17,436 nt of DNA from Pseudomonadota bacterium. GTDB lineage: Bacteria; Pseudomonadota; Alphaproteobacteria; Rhizobiales; Devosiaceae. A program made the translations under genes and the position numbers. The stretch covers positions 1 to 17,436 of the forward strand of contig JAEZBF010000077.1 in assembly GCA_023427545.1 (NCBI GenBank). The letters are read 5' to 3'. Of this stretch, positions 14,429 through 17,436 are shown piece by piece. The stretch's first letter is position 1. Each line of letters starts with the position of its first letter. Below the pieces are notes generated by a model. That model was not told the DNA's origin and did not search any database. It worked only from the letters and a program-made list of their open reading frames with translations.

Positions 14429-15886
14429 GTGCCTCACGCCATTTTCCAGCCCTCGACCAGCCACCTGAGCCTCGGCGCGGAGTTCTACGACGAGGTCCAG
14501 CCCGCCCGCTTCCCCGCCCACGTGCTGCGCTACCGCAACCAGCGGTGGGCCGAGCGCGTCGGCCTCGGCGAACTCGAGGAAGCAACCTGGGTCGATCACT
14601 TCGGCCGTTTCGTCCCGCTGCCCGGCAGCCTCGAGACGCCGCTGGCGCTGCGCTACCACGGCCACCAGTTCCAGTTTTACAACCCGGACCTCGGCGACGG
14701 CCGCGGCTTTCTCTTCGCCCAGCTCCACGACCCTGAAGACGGGCGCCTGCTCGATCTCGCCACCAAGGGCTCCGGCCGCACCCCCTGGTCGCGCGGCGCC
14801 GATGGCCGCCTCACCCTCAAGGGCGGGGTACGCGAGGTCCTCGCGACCGAAATGCTCGAAGCGCTGGGCGTCGACACGTCCAAATCGTTCTCGCTGATCG
14901 AAACCGGCGAGGAGCTCGAGCGCCACGACGAGCCCTCCCCCACCCGCGGCGCGGTGCTGGTCCGGCTGAGCCACAGCCATATCCGCATCGGCACGTTCCA
15001 GCGCCTCGCCGCCCTACGCGACACGGAAAGCCTCGCGCGGCTGCTCGACTACAGCATCGAGACCTACATGCCGCATCTGCAGCGCGAGACGCAGGCGGAG
15101 CGCGCCGCCGCCTTCATGGCCGAGGTTGCCGGCCGGGTCGCCCGCACCGGCGCGCGTTGGCTCGCCGCCGGGTTCGTGCACGGCGTGCTCAACACGGACA
15201 ACATCAACATCACCGGCGAGAGCTTCGACTACGGCCCGTGGCGCTTCCTGCCCACCTACGATCCGGCTTTCACCGCCGCCTATTTCGACGAGAGCGGGCT
15301 CTATGCCTTCGGCCGGCAGCCCGATGCGCTGGGCTGGAATCTCACGCGCCTCGCCGAGACCCTGCTGCCGATCGGGAACAAGGACACGCTTGAGCCCGCG
15401 CTCAACACCTACTGGCCGGCGTTCCAGCAGGAGATCGCGACCGCCATCCTCGAGCGCCTCGGCCTGGCTCCCGTCAGCCCGGAGGCCGACGGCGAGCTCG
15501 TTGCGGCGCTGTTCTCGTTCCTGCACGACAGCCACGCCCCGTTCGAGCAGGTCTTCTTCGACTGGCGTGGCGGCCTCCTCAGCGAAGACCGCGCCGCCCG
15601 CAGTCCCATCGCTGCCCAGTACACAGGCGATGCCTTCGCGCCCTTCCGCGCAGCGCTCGAGGCGCACAGCACCTCCGCCGAAGCCAACCTCGGCCATCCG
15701 TACTTCGCGCGAAAAACCGCGCGCACCATGCTGATCGATGAGATGGAGGCGCTCTGGGCGCCCATTGCCGACCACGACAACTGGACGGCCTTCAACACCG
15801 CACTCGCGGAGATCGCGGAGATGCGGCAAGCCTACCGCGCCACGCCCGCAGCAAAGTCCTCCGGCCGGCCCGCCATTCCTTCGTAG
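14429..15886 (+). CDS. selO: Protein adenylyltransferase SelO (YdiU family)
   Basis: 485 residues from GTG 14429. SelO is a pseudokinase-fold enzyme that transfers AMP to Ser, Thr or Tyr of target proteins and is linked to redox stress. Family motifs appear in order: FYDEVQPARFP, YHGHQFQFYNPDLGDGRGF from residue 76, TKGSGRTPWSRGADGRLTLK with Lys113, HSHIRIGTFQ, then VHGVLNTDNINI with Asp257 and Asn258, and DYGPW with Asp267. The spacing of these three (+1 and +10) matches the catalytic and metal residues known from Pseudomonas SelO. Bacterial SelO lacks selenocysteine and nothing suggests one here. An ATG at 14399 would add ten residues encoded by a repeat and is rejected. The 3' end overlaps the convergent cyclase gene by 55 bp. 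Confidence 0.95.
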   Translation: MPHAIFQPSTSHLSLGAEFYDEVQPARFPAHVLRYRNQRWAERVGLGELEEATWVDHFGRFVPLPGSLETPLALRYHGHQFQFYNPDLGDGRGFLFAQLHDPEDGRLLDLATKGSGRTPWSRGADGRLTLKGGVREVLATEMLEALGVDTSKSFSLIETGEELERHDEPSPTRGAVLVRLSHSHIRIGTFQRLAALRDTESLARLLDYSIETYMPHLQRETQAERAAAFMAEVAGRVARTGARWLAAGFVHGVLNTDNINITGESFDYGPWRFLPTYDPAFTAAYFDESGLYAFGRQPDALGWNLTRLAETLLPIGNKDTLEPALNTYWPAFQQEIATAILERLGLAPVSPEADGELVAALFSFLHDSHAPFEQVFFDWRGGLLSEDRAARSPIAAQYTGDAFAPFRAALEAHSTSAEANLGHPYFARKTARTMLIDEMEALWAPIADHDNWTAFNTALAEIAEMRQAYRATPAAKSSGRPAIPS

Positions 15887-17436
15887 AAACCCAGCAGCCC
15901 CGGTTCGATTTCGCGGGCGAGCTCAGTGCACTGGGCGATCGCCTCGCGTGCATCCCCGCCCGACTGCAGGCACGTCACCGCCGCCTCGTGCGCCGCGTTC
16001 AGCGCCTTGAACTTCTCGCTCTGCGCCAGCACGCCATCGCCGACCAGCAGGAATACCGGCTCTCGGTGGCTCTTGCCCTTCATGCTCAGCGCCCCGCCAT
16101 AGAGGAACGCGAGTTCCGCTGCCGCCTGCCGCACCGGCCCGGTCACCAGCACGTCGTAGCGGGTTTCCTTGCAGCCGCTCTCGACCCGGGAGGCCGTGTT
16201 CACCGTGTCGCCGATGCACGAATAGTCGAACCGGCTCTCGAGCCCCATGTTGCCCACCAGGGCCGAGCCGGTCGCGATGCCGATGCCGGCGGCGAGCTTG
16301 GCGTCGGGGCCCCGCTCGGCCTTGAGCCCGAAGCCGTCCTCGGCGTTGAGCACGGCCAGCCGCCGTCGCATGCCCAACGCCGCCTCGCAGGCGCGCAGGC
16401 AATGGTTGGGCACATCGATCGGCGCGTTCCAGAACGCCATCACCGCGTCGCCCACGAACTTGTCGATCGTGCCGTAGCGCTTGATGATCTCGTCGCCCAG
16501 CGCGCCGAACAACGTATTGAGCACCGCCAGCATGCGCTTGGGCGGCAGCACTTCGGAGAGCGGGGTAAAGCCGCGCACGTCGCAGAACATCACCGTCAGG
16601 TCGCGCACCTCGCCGCCGAGCGTCAGCTGGCCGCTGCGCTCGATCTCGCCCAGCAGGGCCGGCGACACGTAGTGCCCGAAGGCCCGGCGGATCTGACGCT
16701 TGTCGGCATCGGTGATCGCGAACTGGAAGAACACCATCGCGGTGTAGGTGAGGGTCGCCCCGACGAGGGGGAAGCTGGGGTCGATCATCACCCCCGGTCC
16801 GGCAAAGCTCAGCCAGCTCAGCGCAACGATCCCGGCGACCAGCGCCCCACCTGCCAATAGGCCGGCCTTGGGCCCGAGCCGGAGCACGACCAGGACCAGA
16901 GCAAAACCGCAGATGACGAAGCCGAGGATTTCGAGGCCGGACACCCAGTCGCTGCGCTGCAGGTACTTGCCCGCGATCATCTGCTCGATCGCCTGGGCGT
17001 GGATTGAAACGCCGGGCAGGTTGCCCAGCGCCGTGCCGTGGATGTCCACCAGTCCGCTGGCGGAGGTGCCGATCAGCACGATGTGGCCTTCGAACAGCGG
17101 CGCCAAGTTCCGGTAGCTGTCCGAGAGCACGGCCCCGGCCGAGACGTAGAGCTTGGGGTCGGGAATGCGGTAGTGCAGCCAGAGATCGCCGGTCGGCGTG
17201 GTGGGGACGCTGATCTGGCCAATCCGCAGGGCCTGGACGTAGCCCTGCCCCGAGGTCTCCCCGAGCACCACCAGGGTGGAAACCCCCAGGGCAAGCCGCA
17301 GCGCCTCCACCGAAAGCGTCGGCAGCACGTGCGTGCCGTCGCTCCACAGCAGCGGCACGCGACGCACGTCGGTGATCCGGTCGTTGGCGTTGAGGCTGAC
17401 GCTGCCCAGGCCCGGCGCAGCGTCCCGCAGCACGGG
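15832..17436 (-). CDS. CHASE2-domain adenylate/guanylate cyclase (5' end outside window)
   Basis: 534 C-terminal residues; the frame is open through the window edge (PVLRDAAPGLG), so the apparent GTG near the edge is internal. The first part is the end of an extracytoplasmic CHASE2 sensor (RRVPLLWSDG, HIVLIGTSASGLVD, PGVSIHAQAIEQM). About three transmembrane segments follow, then a cytosolic class III cyclase domain. Metal-binding aspartates are in FCDVRGFTPLSEV (codon 16579-16581) and FVGDAVMAFW (codon 16447-16449). The purine-contacting Lys is in TIDKFVGD, and CIGDTVNTASR carries the transition-state Asn and Arg. The Lys and Asp pattern favours ATP, hence cAMP synthesis. The gene is convergent with selO, and its last 55 bp overlap the selO coding sequence. 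Confidence 0.93.
   Translation of the reverse strand, partial: PVLRDAAPGLGSVSLNANDRITDVRRVPLLWSDGTHVLPTLSVEALRLALGVSTLVVLGETSGQGYVQALRIGQISVPTTPTGDLWLHYRIPDPKLYVSAGAVLSDSYRNLAPLFEGHIVLIGTSASGLVDIHGTALGNLPGVSIHAQAIEQMIAGKYLQRSDWVSGLEILGFVICGFALVLVVLRLGPKAGLLAGGALVAGIVALSWLSFAGPGVMIDPSFPLVGATLTYTAMVFFQFAITDADKRQIRRAFGHYVSPALLGEIERSGQLTLGGEVRDLTVMFCDVRGFTPLSEVLPPKRMLAVLNTLFGALGDEIIKRYGTIDKFVGDAVMAFWNAPIDVPNHCLRACEAALGMRRRLAVLNAEDGFGLKAERGPDAKLAAGIGIATGSALVGNMGLESRFDYSCIGDTVNTASRVESGCKETRYDVLVTGPVRQAAAELAFLYGGALSMKGKSHREPVFLLVGDGVLAQSEKFKALNAAHEAAVTCLQSGGDAREAIAQCTELAREIEPGLLGFYEGMAGRPEDFAAGVAR

Noticed and set aside
15923..17347. A 474-codon minus-strand frame overlapping the cyclase gene
   Set aside because: It is a frame-shifted shadow of the CHASE2/cyclase gene on the same strand. 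The true frame contains every cyclase motif.
1..17436. tRNA, rRNA, CRISPR array, transposase, integrase or toxin-antitoxin genes
   Set aside because: No regularly spaced direct repeats, no tRNA-like cloverleaf, and no matching protein motifs were seen in any frame.

Overview
The window is GC-rich and densely coded. It reads as chromosomal sequence of an alphaproteobacterium, most likely Hyphomicrobiales and perhaps a Devosia-like genus. The reasons are a LigD polymerase domain at the C-terminus beside ku, an L19 with a long charged tail, a typical accessory set (AEC transporter, SelO, CHASE2 cyclase, Fe-S D-lactate dehydrogenase), and several kinds of small intergenic palindrome. The taxonomic call is inference. 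There are no RNA genes, IS elements, phage genes or CRISPR arrays. No gap without a gene exceeds 300 bases.

Bases 1-4027 (+) hold a tightly packed DNA-repair operon: the 3' end of ligD, then ku, a protein with BRCT-like, MerR-like and TPR segments, a small alpha/beta hydrolase, and an exonuclease III homologue. The last three genes start at or overlap the preceding stop codon. LigD and Ku form the bacterial non-homologous end-joining core and exonuclease III adds AP-site and 3'-end processing. The BRCT/TPR protein and the hydrolase have no obvious assigned role and are the best candidates here for an undescribed function.

Bases 4028-8058 hold a secreted PCuAC-type copper chaperone (-), a divergent HupE/UreJ membrane protein (+), rplS (+) with a strong terminator shared with a convergent AEC permease (-), and a divergent metallo-beta-lactamase-fold protein with an N-terminal zinc ribbon (+).

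Bases 8059-13032 hold a composite palindromic repeat, a His-rich PadR regulator (+) resembling YqjI, an aldo/keto reductase (-), and a large FAD plus Fe-S D-lactate dehydrogenase (+). The last two are divergent across an intergenic region that carries a clear dyad.

Bases 13033-17436 hold a TRAM/Fe-S-type uracil-5 RNA methyltransferase (+) flanked by two copies of one dispersed inverted repeat, then SelO (+), whose apparent ATG lies inside the second repeat copy, then a CHASE2 adenylate/guanylate cyclase (-) that is cut by the window edge and overlaps the SelO 3' end by 55 bp. Several genes use GTG or TTG starts, and two starts lie in or against repeat palindromes.
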